40,723 bases of DNA from a virus (IMGVR_UViG_3300028557_000081:1-40723); one strand, 5' to 3'. Shown: positions 14,286 to 21,719, counted from the stretch's first letter. Notes: generated by a model not told the origin, from the sequence alone. Numbers and translations are program-made.

Positions 14286-14993
14286 TCAGGCGTCCAGATG
14301 GACCGACTGCCGCCGGTGAACGTCCACGACCACGCGGTCCTGGCTTTTGTATTTCTCGAAACGCATGTGGGCCTTCCACTTTGATTTGAGATATCGCTTC
14401 TCGGCGGCGATTCGCTCCTCCGACCGGAACAGGGAATTGCCCCCGAGGTTTTTGTCGCGCTCCTGGGCGAAACAGAACCGGGCCTCGTTCCAGACAAGGC
14501 GGTTGATCATCAACTCGGTCAGTGTGGCGTCGATGTCGCACTTGCACTTGAGGAGCTCGTCCCACTTCACGTCTTTCCCGATCACTCCAACTGCCCCGCC
14601 CATCCAGTGATGAACGCCGAACGGATCATTGCGCTGGAGCAGACGGGGATCGCTGCGCTGGTGCCAGCCGAATAGCCGCGCCCCGGCCCCGAACGCGCAA
14701 CGGGCCGTGTTTTCCACCATGGCGGCGGTTTCATCGACCGAGAGCTTCCGGACCTTCAGGGCCACCATGCACATGGCGGCCGAAATATCATCGTCCATCA
14801 TGACCAGACATTCCTCGGCGAAGTGGGCGACGATCCAATTCCGCACGGCGCTCACCCCGCTGATCGCGTCGGGGATCCCGACTTTCTCAAGCGGGATGTG
14901 GGAGTAGCTGGCGATTTCGGATTCCGGCACAACGAGAGTGGCCGCCGGGAAGAGCCGGTGCGTTGTGATCGACCGCTGGCGGCTGCGGCTCAT
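14286..14993 (-). CDS. TAGT-like GT-A glycosyltransferase
   Basis: 235 residues from ATG 14993. 'MSRSRQRSITTHRLFPAATLVVPESEIASY', 'ISGVSAVRNWIVAHF' and the metal-binding 'VMMDDDI' are typical of the phage TET-associated glycosyltransferase type, which modifies hypermodified bases. No TET/JBP oxygenase or base-modifying partner is visible here, so the acceptor is unknown. The start is uncertain: the first beta-strand (AIRVVI) lies before this ATG, and the frame stays open through the tRNA to 15176. The 5' end may have been altered when the tRNA arrived. Confidence 0.66.
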   Translation of the reverse strand: MSRSRQRSITTHRLFPAATLVVPESEIASYSHIPLEKVGIPDAISGVSAVRNWIVAHFAEECLVMMDDDISAAMCMVALKVRKLSVDETAAMVENTARCAFGAGARLFGWHQRSDPRLLQRNDPFGVHHWMGGAVGVIGKDVKWDELLKCKCDIDATLTELMINRLVWNEARFCFAQERDKNLGGNSLFRSEERIAAEKRYLKSKWKAHMRFEKYKSQDRVVVDVHRRQSVHLDA

Positions 14994-15040
14994 GATAACG
15001 ACCCGGATCGCAATCGGACGAAGTTCGGGGAAATCCGGAA

Positions 15041-15115
15041 TGGTTGCAGGGCCGGGAGTTGAACCCGGATTTGCGGGGTATGAATCCGCCGTGACACCAC
15101 TTTCACTACCCTGCG
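15041..15115 (-). tRNA. tRNA-Met (anticodon CAT), CCA encoded
   Basis: 75 nt folding as a cloverleaf. Acceptor CGCAGGG/CCCTGCA with a C1-A72 mismatch; D stem GTGA/TCAC; anticodon stem GCGGA/CCCGC with one A-C mismatch and loop TTCATAC; T arm CCGGG-TTCAACT-CCCGG; discriminator A and CCA. C1-A72 is a mark of initiator tRNA, but T11-A24 and the missing GGG/CCC anticodon stem are elongator-like. A tRNA-Ile read with lysidine is also possible. It overlaps the ParB-like stop codon (15106-15108, tRNA positions 8-10). Confidence 0.8.
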
Positions 15116-15777
15116 GTTGGAGATCCGGTTGCCGCTTTTTGCGCGAGTTCGATGAGTCTTTTTCCATGGAGGACACGGCCGATGCCGATTTTCTTGGTTT
15201 TGCGGGTGATTGAATAATCCACTTCCTTCACGCCGATGAGCTGGAGCGCGAGCATCCAGTCCCTCAAGTCGTGGAACATGAACACGAGGTAGTCATGGTG
15301 CTCGAATGCCTGGCATTCCATGCGCGGAATCGTTTCGAGGTCTTCGGCGGGATCTGCCTCGGCGAACAGTTTCGCGATTTCGTCCTCCATGAAACCGGTG
15401 AGTTCGATATCGAAACTGGGATCGCTCTCCCGCAATTTATCTACGACCCGCTTGAGATCGTCCTCGTCGAGTTCCGCGAGTTCAGAGAGCCGGTTGTCGG
15501 CGAGCAGGTCGGCCAGTTCCGCCGCATCCGACTCATAATCCTGGATGTCCACCGGCACGGTGTCGCAGCCGATGAGCAATGCTGCTTCAAGCCGGCCGTG
15601 GCCGCGGACGATCAGCCCGCTCCGTTTGCTCACGGTGATCGGTGATCGCCACCCCTGTTCCTGTATAATCGCTGCAAGAAGCTGGATCTGGTGGGCGCTG
15701 TGCCGGTTCGGGTTGACCGGGTTCGGTTTGAGTTTCCGGGGATCAACGAGCTGGTTATGGGCGCAGTGGACTGTCAC
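15106..15777 (-). CDS. ParB/Srx-fold N-terminal-domain protein
   Basis: 223 residues. The start is taken as GTG 15777 because TTGAC lies 15 nt before it, as at other starts of this element; the frame extends to 15867. 'LKPNPVNPNRHSAHQIQLLAAIIQEQGW', 'IVRGHGRLEAALLIG' and 'LLADNRLSELAELD' are the ParB nuclease-like domain. No KorB-type HTH follows, so it is the phage/methylase-associated type rather than a plasmid centromere binder. The end has 'DYLVFMFHDLRDW'. Its last codons and stop are shared with the tRNA. Confidence 0.85.
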   Translation of the reverse strand: MTVHCAHNQLVDPRKLKPNPVNPNRHSAHQIQLLAAIIQEQGWRSPITVSKRSGLIVRGHGRLEAALLIGCDTVPVDIQDYESDAAELADLLADNRLSELAELDEDDLKRVVDKLRESDPSFDIELTGFMEDEIAKLFAEADPAEDLETIPRMECQAFEHHDYLVFMFHDLRDWMLALQLIGVKEVDYSITRKTKKIGIGRVLHGKRLIELAQKAATGSPTAG

Positions 15778-15790
15778 AGCCTCGCCACCG

Positions 15791-15808
15791 CTGTCAACCG
15801 CTTGACAG
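15791..15808. promoter_or_regulatory. divergent operator between ParB-like and Xre genes
   Basis: CTGTCAACCGCTTGACAG is a perfect inverted repeat (7-bp arms, 4-bp centre). Each arm supplies a TTGACA reading outward. A half-like CTGTCACAG lies at 15771-15779. This is a natural binding site for the Xre-type regulator at 15840. Confidence 0.6.
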
Positions 15809-15832
15809 TCGGGTGCGTGTCTCGCGTAGGAT
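15802..15832 (+). promoter_or_regulatory. promoter of the Xre-type gene
   Basis: TTGACA (15802-15807), a 19-bp spacer, and TAGGAT (15827-15832), 7 nt before the ATG. This predicts a leaderless or nearly leaderless mRNA whose -35 box lies inside the palindrome, so autorepression is plausible. Confidence 0.6.
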
Positions 15833-15839
15833 CGCCGCC

Positions 15840-16022
15840 ATGACGCGGAAGGAATTCCAACGGACAATCCAGCGCTGGCGGGCGAAAAATGGTTTCACCC
15901 AGCAGGACGCCGCCGATCACCTCGGGATTTCTATCCGCACGCTCCAGAACTGGGAAATCGCCAGAAACATGCCCAACGGGTATGGGCTCAAGGCTCTGCT
16001 GGCGGAATTGAAAAAGCGCTGA
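15840..16022 (+). CDS. Xre-family helix-turn-helix regulator
   Basis: 60 residues from ATG 15840. 'WRAKNGFTQQDAADHLGISIRTLQNWEIARNMPNG' is a five-helix Xre/Cro-type DNA-binding domain, with 'IRTLQNWE' as recognition helix. At this length it is DNA-binding domain only, Cro-like. It faces the ParB-like gene across the palindromic operator and may be the lysis/lysogeny or early-gene switch. Confidence 0.85.
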   Translation: MTRKEFQRTIQRWRAKNGFTQQDAADHLGISIRTLQNWEIARNMPNGYGLKALLAELKKR

Positions 16023-16026
16023 CGGG

Positions 16027-16050
16027 GGCCGGCGAAACCCGGCCTGCCCC
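16027..16050. terminator. candidate hairpin between convergent genes
   Basis: GGCCGG (16027-16032) and CCGGCC (16039-16044) form a stem; CCTGCCCC (16043-16050) can pair alternatively with GGGGCAGG at 16095-16102. There is no T run. Confidence 0.35.
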
Positions 16051-16104
16051 GGTTTCCACACGCAGGCTTCCGAGTTCGCCGCACAAACGCGGGCGGGGCA
16101 GGTT

Positions 16105-16434
16105 TCACAGGCATGGCGGCACATCGCCATCCACGAGCATCCGCGTAATCTTGAGCATGAACAGGGCCGTTTTCTCGTTCACGGGCGAGATGGATAAAGT
16201 TGCCCACCCCTTCCAGAACCTGAATCCCTGCCACGCGTAAACACCCCTGAGCCAGTCACCGTCGCGTTGCAGCACCGACGCAGCACACGGCCCGTTCGCG
16301 TCTTGGAGCACCGCCTCGATGGCCGAGTGGAGCCCGAGACGGACCGCCATCCTGCGCGCACTGGCCTCGTCCATGTCCTTGAGCAAGACCGCCCCCTCGG
16401 GCAGCGGCAAAAACACCGCATCCGCGTGATTCAT
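16105..16434 (-). CDS. protein of unknown function
   Basis: 109 residues from ATG 16434, with GGGAGGG as Shine-Dalgarno; the ATG overlaps the stop of the HTH gene upstream (ATGA). It has 'LPLPEGAVLLKDMDEASARRMAVRLGLHSAIEAVL' then a beta-rich 'DWLRGVYAWQGFRFWKGWATLSISPVNEKTALFML'. Family not recognised. Co-transcription with the excisionase-like gene suggests an early or regulatory role. Confidence 0.68.
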   Translation of the reverse strand: MNHADAVFLPLPEGAVLLKDMDEASARRMAVRLGLHSAIEAVLQDANGPCAASVLQRDGDWLRGVYAWQGFRFWKGWATLSISPVNEKTALFMLKITRMLVDGDVPPCL

Positions 16435-16679
16435 GGCCGCCCTCCCAGATCAGGGTTCGCCTGCCGGCGCTTCCGCTCCACGTGCGACGGCAGCCGCCTG
16501 TTCCCGCAGAGGTAGGCTTCGATTTCGGCGAGTTTGTAGCGCACGCTCGACCCGAGCTGGACGAACGGCAGCCCCCGCTTCCGGAGGTTTGCCATGTGGC
16601 GGACGGATACGTGCAGGTGGTCGGCGAGTTGCTGTTCTGTCAGCCACTCGCCCGGTTTGGTGGATGTGTTTTCACTCAT
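16431..16679 (-). CDS. excisionase/MerR-type helix-turn-helix protein
   Basis: 82 residues from ATG 16679. 'EWLTEQQLADHLHVSVRHMANLRKRGLPFVQLGSSVRYKLAEIEAYL' is the winged-helix fold of the HTH_17/excisionase family ('lt..elA..l.vs...v..lrr.glp....g..vry...ev..yl'). Possible recombination directionality factor for the serine integrase, or a regulator; the sequence does not decide. TTGAC precedes the ATG by 14 nt and GGAAGGGGG lies in between. Confidence 0.8.
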   Translation of the reverse strand: MSENTSTKPGEWLTEQQLADHLHVSVRHMANLRKRGLPFVQLGSSVRYKLAEIEAYLCGNRRLPSHVERKRRQANPDLGGRP

Positions 16680-16693
16680 CCCCCTTCCGCCGT

Positions 16694-16698
16694 GTCAA
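16694..16698 (-). promoter_or_regulatory. TTGAC box, 14 nt before the HTH start at 16679
   Basis: Minus-strand example, so the motif is not tied to one direction of transcription. Confidence 0.6.
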
Positions 16699-16709
16699 CT
16701 TGCGCTCCG

Positions 16710-16725
16710 GTCGTTACGTAACAAC
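16710..16725. repeat. 16-bp palindrome, copy 2
   Basis: GTCGTTACGTAACAAC with a perfect GTTACGTAAC centre; intergenic. Confidence 0.8.
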
Positions 16726-17026
16726 CTTTCTGCAAATTCATCCCAGCAGCGCCCGCCGGATCTCTTCATCATTCTGGTCTTGCGCTTCCTCAAATTCCAG
16801 AAATCACCGTTCCCGGCGACTGCCCGAAATGAGCGAAACGGAATTTCTCCCCCAAGTAGGCTTACGGGATGCCCTCGGATAGACTTGGGGAGACAAATAG
16901 AATTTCCATCAGACCAACAACGCCCTGCGAGTTGCAAAACGAGTTCGTTGTGCGCATGTCAAGAACGCCGTTTTCTGCGGTCAAAGGCCACTTCCCGGAC
17001 AAGCGATTTGCCGAACTTGTGGGCGG

Positions 17027-17031
17027 TTGAC
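17027..17031 (+). promoter_or_regulatory. TTGAC box, 14 nt before the small terminase start
   Basis: Followed by TCCATCCCGCGTGG and ATG 17046. No Shine-Dalgarno is visible. Confidence 0.6.
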
Positions 17032-17045
17032 TCCATCCCGCGTGG

Positions 17046-17651
17046 ATGGAACCGATTCCACCCGAGGTAGCGCGCAAACTTCTCAACCGTGATTTCTCCA
17101 ACCTGATCCAGCGGGTTCAGGGAGGCGGGAAGCTCACGCGTTCCGAGCGCAATATGCTCCAGGCGATGGCGGCCGGGTCGGTGGCAAGCGGGATCACGCT
17201 GGCGGCGAACTACAACGAACTGGCCGAGGCGCTCGGGGTGACGCGTCAGGCGATCCATTCCTGGCGGAAACTCGAAGGCGCACCGGAGGCGAATGCCAAC
17301 GGCACGCACGAAGTGGCTGTCTGGCGGGAGTTCGTCAAACAGCGCGGGCTCAAAAACGAAGAGGACGTGTCGGATGTGGAGTCGTCGCTCAAAGCCCGGA
17401 AGCTGCTGGCCGAGGTGATGGAGCGCGAGTTCCGGCTCCAGGTGAAGCAGGGCGAATACGTGCTCCTCGATGACGTGAAGACCCGGTGGGCCTACCACGT
17501 CGGGCAGGCTGTGGCGCTCCTGCGCAAGCGGCTTGAACAGGAAATCCCGCCGATCCTCTCCGGCCTCGATGCGATTGCGATCCGCAAAGAACTTTCCATC
17601 GCCGTGGATGAATTCGCGGCAATCCTCCATGACGGCGAACAAGCTGGATAA
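17046..17651 (+). CDS. terminase small subunit (Nu1-like)
   Basis: 201 residues. An N-terminal HTH ('YNELAEALGVTRQAIHSWRKLEGAPE') and a C-terminal half with 'RKLLAEVMEREFRLQVKQGEYVLLDDVKTRW' and 'LRKRLEQEIPPIL' match phage Nu1-type DNA-recognition subunits. It would bind the packaging site and dock the large subunit encoded next, which it overlaps by 23 bp. It opens the structural module. Confidence 0.85.
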   Translation: MEPIPPEVARKLLNRDFSNLIQRVQGGGKLTRSERNMLQAMAAGSVASGITLAANYNELAEALGVTRQAIHSWRKLEGAPEANANGTHEVAVWREFVKQRGLKNEEDVSDVESSLKARKLLAEVMEREFRLQVKQGEYVLLDDVKTRWAYHVGQAVALLRKRLEQEIPPILSGLDAIAIRKELSIAVDEFAAILHDGEQAG

Positions 17652-19452
17652 AATCTGGAGGAATGTCTGGCGGCCGCCGGACCGCCGTCCCCCGTGGGCA
17701 TGGGCGGAGGAACACATTGCCTCGATCCCGTATTCACCGGTGCCAGGCAGGTTCCGCTCGGACCACTCACCATGGCTGCGCGAGCCGCTGGAGGCATTGG
17801 TAGATCCAAGCGTCCGCATCGTTTCGATCATCGCCGCCATCCAGTGCGGAAAGACGAGCGTGGGCGAGGTCGGCATCTCCTACATTATCGCAAATCTTCC
17901 CGGTCCCGCGCTCTGGCTTGACCAGACCGACGAGGACGCCCGAGACCAAAGCGAATCCCGCCTCCAGAAGCTGTTCGATGAATGCGCCCCGGTGCGTGCG
18001 CTCTACCCCCGCGATCGGCACAAAAAGAAAACCGCCGCGATCCAGTTTTCTAACGGCATGACGCTCTGGATTCTTGGGGCACACAACAAGACGAACCTTC
18101 AGCGACGGTCGATCCGATATCTCATCGCCGATGAATGCTGGCGGTACCCGCCCGGCCACATGGCCGAAGCCGAAGCGCGAGTCACCGCATTCGGTTGGCT
18201 CGGCAAATGCCTGTTCATGAGCCAGGCCGGGGAGGAAGGCGACGATACCTCCCGAAAATTCGAGACGACCGACCAGCGGGAATGGACGTTCGCCTGCCCG
18301 AAATGCGGCACCCGCCAGCCATTCAAGTGGGAGAACGTCGAATGGAGCAAATCCGCCCGCCGGGACGACTACGAATGGGATTACGGCGAAGTGCGCCAGA
18401 CCGCCTCGCTGCGCTGCGATGGCTGCAACCACTACTTCGAGGATACGGACAGGGTCCGGCGGGAGCTGAATGCGACCGGCAAATTCGTCCCGCAGAACCT
18501 GCACGCATCTCCCGAGAACGCCGGATTCCATTGGAATTCCCTATGCGCGATGAGCTGGGGACGGCTCGCCGAGCTTTACCTGCGGGCGAAAGCGGTTTCC
18601 CGGCAGGGTGATTTTTCTCTCCTCCAACAATTTTACCAGAAGCGGCTCGCGATCCCGTGGCGAGAAACCAGCGAGGACTACAAACTGGAAATCGAACGCA
18701 CCGGATACCGGAAGGGCGAGCTATGGGACGAAGAGGCGGCATTCGACAAAACCGGGCGCATCATTCCCGGCCCGTATGACCCGGCCGCGATATCGGCTCC
18801 CCTGCGCGTGCTCACCGTGGACGTGCAGATGGATCACCTGTTCGCCGTGGTTCGTGCCTGGAGCGCGAACGGTTCCTCCCGGCTTATCTGGAACGAGAGA
18901 ATCCTCACGTTCGAGGACATCCGCACCTTGCAGGAACGGTTTACGGTCCACCCGAACCTCGTGTTCCTTGATGCCGGCCACGCCGCCTACGAAGTCTATC
19001 GGCAATGCTCGGAATACGGCTGGACGGCCCTCATTGGCGACCGCCGCCCAACATTCGTTCACCGGGGCCGGGATGGAAAATCCGTCCACCGGTTTTACTC
19101 GCCCCGCCGCAAGGTGGTCCTCGGCCACAACAAAAGCTGCTCGGTCTTCTACTGGTCGAATCTCAACTGCAAAGACATCCTCGCCCGGCTCCGGCGGAAC
19201 CAACGCCCGGAGAAAGGCGCGACATGGGAAGTGCCCGACGACATCGACGACGACTACCTCGCCCAGATGGAAAGTGAACACCGGGTCAAGGACGGAGGTA
19301 AGTGGCTCTGGAAACAGATCGGTTCTCGCCCGAACCATCTCTGGGACTGCGAAGCAATGCAGGTCGTGGCCGTCGTCATGCTCAAGCTGGTCGGACGGGA
19401 GTTTTCCGCCGCAGATCCCGTTACAGAAGATCAAGGGAGTCAGCCGGAATGA
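17629..19452 (+). CDS. terminase large subunit (lambda gpA type)
   Basis: 607 residues from ATG 17629. 'PWLREPLEALVDPSVRIVSIIAAIQCGKTSVGE' is the Walker A region of the GpA family (Gln-Cys-Gly-Lys-Thr). 'SIRYLIADECWR' is the Walker B/DE region; 'CPKCGTRQPF...CDGCNHYF' is the family's zinc-binding insertion; 'LTVDVQMDHLFAVVRAW' and 'DAGHAAYEVYRQC' are the RNase H-like nuclease strands. ATP-driven packaging motor and nuclease. Full length for the family. Confidence 0.95.
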   Translation: MTANKLDKIWRNVWRPPDRRPPWAWAEEHIASIPYSPVPGRFRSDHSPWLREPLEALVDPSVRIVSIIAAIQCGKTSVGEVGISYIIANLPGPALWLDQTDEDARDQSESRLQKLFDECAPVRALYPRDRHKKKTAAIQFSNGMTLWILGAHNKTNLQRRSIRYLIADECWRYPPGHMAEAEARVTAFGWLGKCLFMSQAGEEGDDTSRKFETTDQREWTFACPKCGTRQPFKWENVEWSKSARRDDYEWDYGEVRQTASLRCDGCNHYFEDTDRVRRELNATGKFVPQNLHASPENAGFHWNSLCAMSWGRLAELYLRAKAVSRQGDFSLLQQFYQKRLAIPWRETSEDYKLEIERTGYRKGELWDEEAAFDKTGRIIPGPYDPAAISAPLRVLTVDVQMDHLFAVVRAWSANGSSRLIWNERILTFEDIRTLQERFTVHPNLVFLDAGHAAYEVYRQCSEYGWTALIGDRRPTFVHRGRDGKSVHRFYSPRRKVVLGHNKSCSVFYWSNLNCKDILARLRRNQRPEKGATWEVPDDIDDDYLAQMESEHRVKDGGKWLWKQIGSRPNHLWDCEAMQVVAVVMLKLVGREFSAADPVTEDQGSQPE

Positions 19453-19463
19453 CACCCTTTCGG

Positions 19464-19468
19464 TTGAC
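19464..19468 (+). promoter_or_regulatory. TTGAC box, 14 nt before the endolysin start
   Basis: Followed by GGCGCGTCGGGTTC and ATG 19483. Confidence 0.6.
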
Positions 19469-19482
19469 GGCGCGTCGGGTTC

Positions 19483-19998
19483 ATGGACCCGATCAAACGA
19501 CTCCTGGAAATCGCCACCCACGAGGTGGGCACACACGAAGAAGGCGGCAACAACCGCGGACCCCGCATCGTCGAATACCAATCCGCCACATGGCTCAAAC
19601 CCGCCCCATGGCCGTGGTGCGCCGCCTTCATCTGCTGGATCCTGCGCGAATGGCTGAAGTCGCCGGAGGTTTTGGCGAAATTGTCGTTACGTAACAACAA
19701 GGAGATCGAAAACTGGCGGCCAAAGACGGCTGGCGCTTTCGACTTCGAGCGGTGGGCGAAGGAAAAGGGACTTGCCGTCCTGAACAAGAAATCGCTCGCG
19801 AAGGCCGGGGATCTCGTCGTTTTTGACTTCTCCCACATCGGGTTGGTCGTGAAGGACCAGATTTCACGGGAATCGATCGAATGTATCGAGGGCAACACGA
19901 ACAGCGCTGGCTTGCGCGACAGCAACGCGGGTGATGGCGTGTGGCGCAAGCGTCGGTCGGCCAGTCTGGTTCGCTCATTGATCAGGCTCCTCCGTTGA
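19483..19998 (+). CDS. CHAP-type endolysin
   Basis: 171 residues. 'PWPWCAAFICWIL' holds the catalytic Cys, 'AGDLVVFDFSHIGLVV' the His, and 'CIEGNTNSAG' the third polar residue of a CHAP (papain-like) amidase/peptidase. The N-terminal 'LEIATHEVGTHEEGGNNRGPRI' is typical. It would cleave peptidoglycan cross-bridges or stems. No signal peptide is visible, so release needs a holin (candidates 37092, 38205). Its position between terminase and connector is unusual. A palindrome copy adds the stretch 'KLSLRNN'. Confidence 0.88.
   Translation: MDPIKRLLEIATHEVGTHEEGGNNRGPRIVEYQSATWLKPAPWPWCAAFICWILREWLKSPEVLAKLSLRNNKEIENWRPKTAGAFDFERWAKEKGLAVLNKKSLAKAGDLVVFDFSHIGLVVKDQISRESIECIEGNTNSAGLRDSNAGDGVWRKRRSASLVRSLIRLLR
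19683..19698. repeat. 16-bp palindrome, copy 3
   Basis: GTCGTTACGTAACAAC, inside the endolysin gene, in frame as LSLRNN. Confidence 0.8.
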
Positions 19999-19999
19999 C
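19995..19999 (+). promoter_or_regulatory. TTGAC box, 14 nt before the connector start
   Basis: The TGA within it is the endolysin stop codon; ATG 20014 follows. Confidence 0.6.
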
Positions 20000-20013
20000 A
20001 CCCGCCGTCCGGC

Positions 20014-20265
20014 ATGGCTGCCATCGACTATTCCATCGGGTTCACCCGTGCCGAGGTGGAGAAAATCTTCGCGATCCACAAGGCGGAACTGGAGAAAACG
20101 CTCGCCTCATGGACGGATTCCGGGTCGGCGGTGACCAAGCGCCGGTTGGACGAAATCCATGTCGTGATCGCGGCCTGCCAGGATGCGCTGCGCAAACTTG
20201 CCCCTGACGACTACGGATGCGGGCGGCGTGTCGTCCAATCCACCGTTGACTTTATCCCGCGATGA
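20014..20265 (+). CDS. small head protein, gpW-like by position
   Basis: 83 residues, mostly helical: 'FTRAEVEKIFAIHKAELEKTLASWTDSGSAVTKRRLDEIHVVIAACQDAL'. In lambda-type genomes a small head-completion protein (gpW) lies between large terminase and portal, as here. The sequence does not itself prove that identity. Its stop overlaps the portal start (ATGA). Confidence 0.62.
   Translation: MAAIDYSIGFTRAEVEKIFAIHKAELEKTLASWTDSGSAVTKRRLDEIHVVIAACQDALRKLAPDDYGCGRRVVQSTVDFIPR
20246..20250 (+). promoter_or_regulatory. TTGAC box, 11 nt before the portal start
   Basis: Lies inside the end of the upstream gene and is the shortest spacing of the set (ATG 20262). Confidence 0.45.
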
Positions 20266-21719
20266 AGCTGATCCCAAAACTCGCCCGGTTCGTTGTCCCG
20301 GCCGCATTCCTGCCGAAAGCCTGGGCGTCTCCCTACGATGCGGCGAACTGGTCGCCCGCCCGCGGACGCGTGCCCGGCTCCGCTCCCCGCGATGCCAAGC
20401 TCGACCTTTCGCCTGGAGTCAGGACGGAACTCGTGCGGCGATCCCGCTATCTCCACCGCAATTCCGGGTTCGTGCGCGAGATGGTCTCCAACATGGCGAT
20501 CTATTCCACGGGCGACGGCATACGTCCCCAGGCGCAATCGACGGATCCCGACTGGAATCGGCGAGCTGAGGAAATCTTCCGCCGGTGGTCGGCGCAGTGC
20601 GAAGTGACAAATCGGTTTTCCTTCGAGGAATGCCAGTCACTCGTCTGCCGGGGAATGGATGTGGACGGCGAGTTCTTCGTCTTGAAAACCCGCGACCGCA
20701 GCGGATTCGCGAAGATCCAGCTCATCGAAACACACCGGATCGGAGACGATTCCGAAGAAACATGCGATGGAGTCGGGCTCGCATCGGACGGCTCGCCGTC
20801 ATTCTACCGCCTGATTGAAGATGCCGGTCCCCGCGACATCCCGGCGGCTTCGATGCTCCACGTTTTTGAGCCCGAGTCAGTGAGTGCGGTGCGCAATGCA
20901 CCGACGATCCAGCATTCGATCAATCACATGCTCGATGAAATGGAGCTCCTCGCGCTTGAAAAACATGCGGTGAAGGACAACGCAGACGTGGCACGGGTCC
21001 TCAAAACGGCGCGTGGGGAAGTCGAGGACACCGGAGACTTTTCCATCGGCGCACAAGCCAATCAACCTCAGGCGAGCGACGCCGCCCAGCTCCAGAAAAT
21101 CATAGGCGGGAAATTGGTCGCTCTCAAACCCGACGAATCCTTGGACAGCTTCCAGTCGAACCGCCCATCGCCCACGTTTACCGGGTTCCTTCAGCACCTG
21201 CGCAGGGACTCTGCGCTCGGCGTGTTGCCATACGAATTCGCTGCCGACTCCAGCAGCATTGGAGGGGCCGGAGTGAGACTGGTCGTGGCCAAAGCGGACA
21301 GACGGTTCTCGTATCGTCAGTTGATCCTCATCAATCGGCTGATCGAGCCGGTATGGGCGTATGTGATCGGCGATGCCATTGCGAGGGGCGAACTAGCTCC
21401 TCAACCACAATGGTGGAAAATTTCCTCAACCACTCCCAGGCGTGTGACCGTGGATGCTGGACGCGAGGCCCAGCAGAACCGGGCAGATGTGGAAATGGGG
21501 CTCAAAACGATTTCGCAAAGCTATGGCGAATTGGGTCTCGATTTTGAAGAGGAGATGCGAGTGCGTGCCCGCAACGCGAGGTTCCTGGTGGAACTTGCAG
21601 CCGAATACCAGATCCCGCTTGAGATGCTGTGGCGGCCAAGCGGCGGAACATCGGCAACTCCTGCCGTTGGAGAAATCCAAGACCCGCCGGCACTTTCGGG
21701 AATGAGGCAGCCGGGTTAA
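20262..21719 (+). CDS. portal protein (lambda gpB family)
   Basis: 485 residues. 'DLSPGVRTELVRRSRYLHRNSGFVREMVSNM' and 'TDPDWNRRAEEIFRRW' near the N-terminus, 'RGMDVDGEFFVL', 'LIETHRI' and 'AASMLHVF' centrally, and 'QQNRADVEMGLKTISQSYGELGLDFEEE' near the C-terminus follow the lambda-type portal layout. It forms the dodecameric ring through which DNA is packaged. Length fits the family. Confidence 0.93.
   Translation: MKLIPKLARFVVPAAFLPKAWASPYDAANWSPARGRVPGSAPRDAKLDLSPGVRTELVRRSRYLHRNSGFVREMVSNMAIYSTGDGIRPQAQSTDPDWNRRAEEIFRRWSAQCEVTNRFSFEECQSLVCRGMDVDGEFFVLKTRDRSGFAKIQLIETHRIGDDSEETCDGVGLASDGSPSFYRLIEDAGPRDIPAASMLHVFEPESVSAVRNAPTIQHSINHMLDEMELLALEKHAVKDNADVARVLKTARGEVEDTGDFSIGAQANQPQASDAAQLQKIIGGKLVALKPDESLDSFQSNRPSPTFTGFLQHLRRDSALGVLPYEFAADSSSIGGAGVRLVVAKADRRFSYRQLILINRLIEPVWAYVIGDAIARGELAPQPQWWKISSTTPRRVTVDAGREAQQNRADVEMGLKTISQSYGELGLDFEEEMRVRARNARFLVELAAEYQIPLEMLWRPSGGTSATPAVGEIQDPPALSGMRQPG

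Larger units (their letters stand above)
16680..17045. other. 366-bp intergenic region between leftward and rightward arms
   Basis: Holds a palindrome copy (16710-16725), TTGAC boxes for both outward genes (16694-16698 minus, 17027-17031 plus) and an open minus frame 16695-16937 whose TGA stop lies inside the TTGAC box. That frame (about 80 residues) looks unlike a folded protein and I do not call it. Lying just before the terminase genes, this is also where a cos or pac site would be expected; I cannot identify one. Confidence 0.5.

Noticed and set aside
15041-15115. tRNA as the integration site of this prophage
   Set aside because: It lies inside the element, 25 kb from the integrase, and serine integrases do not generally use tRNA genes.
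15106-15777. ParB-like protein as a proven centromere binder of the 16-bp palindromes
   Set aside because: No HTH domain is visible; the link is only that both resemble partition components.
16695-16937. 80-residue minus-strand frame containing a palindrome copy
   Set aside because: Composition is unlike a folded protein and there is no clear start; its stop coincides with a TTGAC box, so it is kept only as a note.
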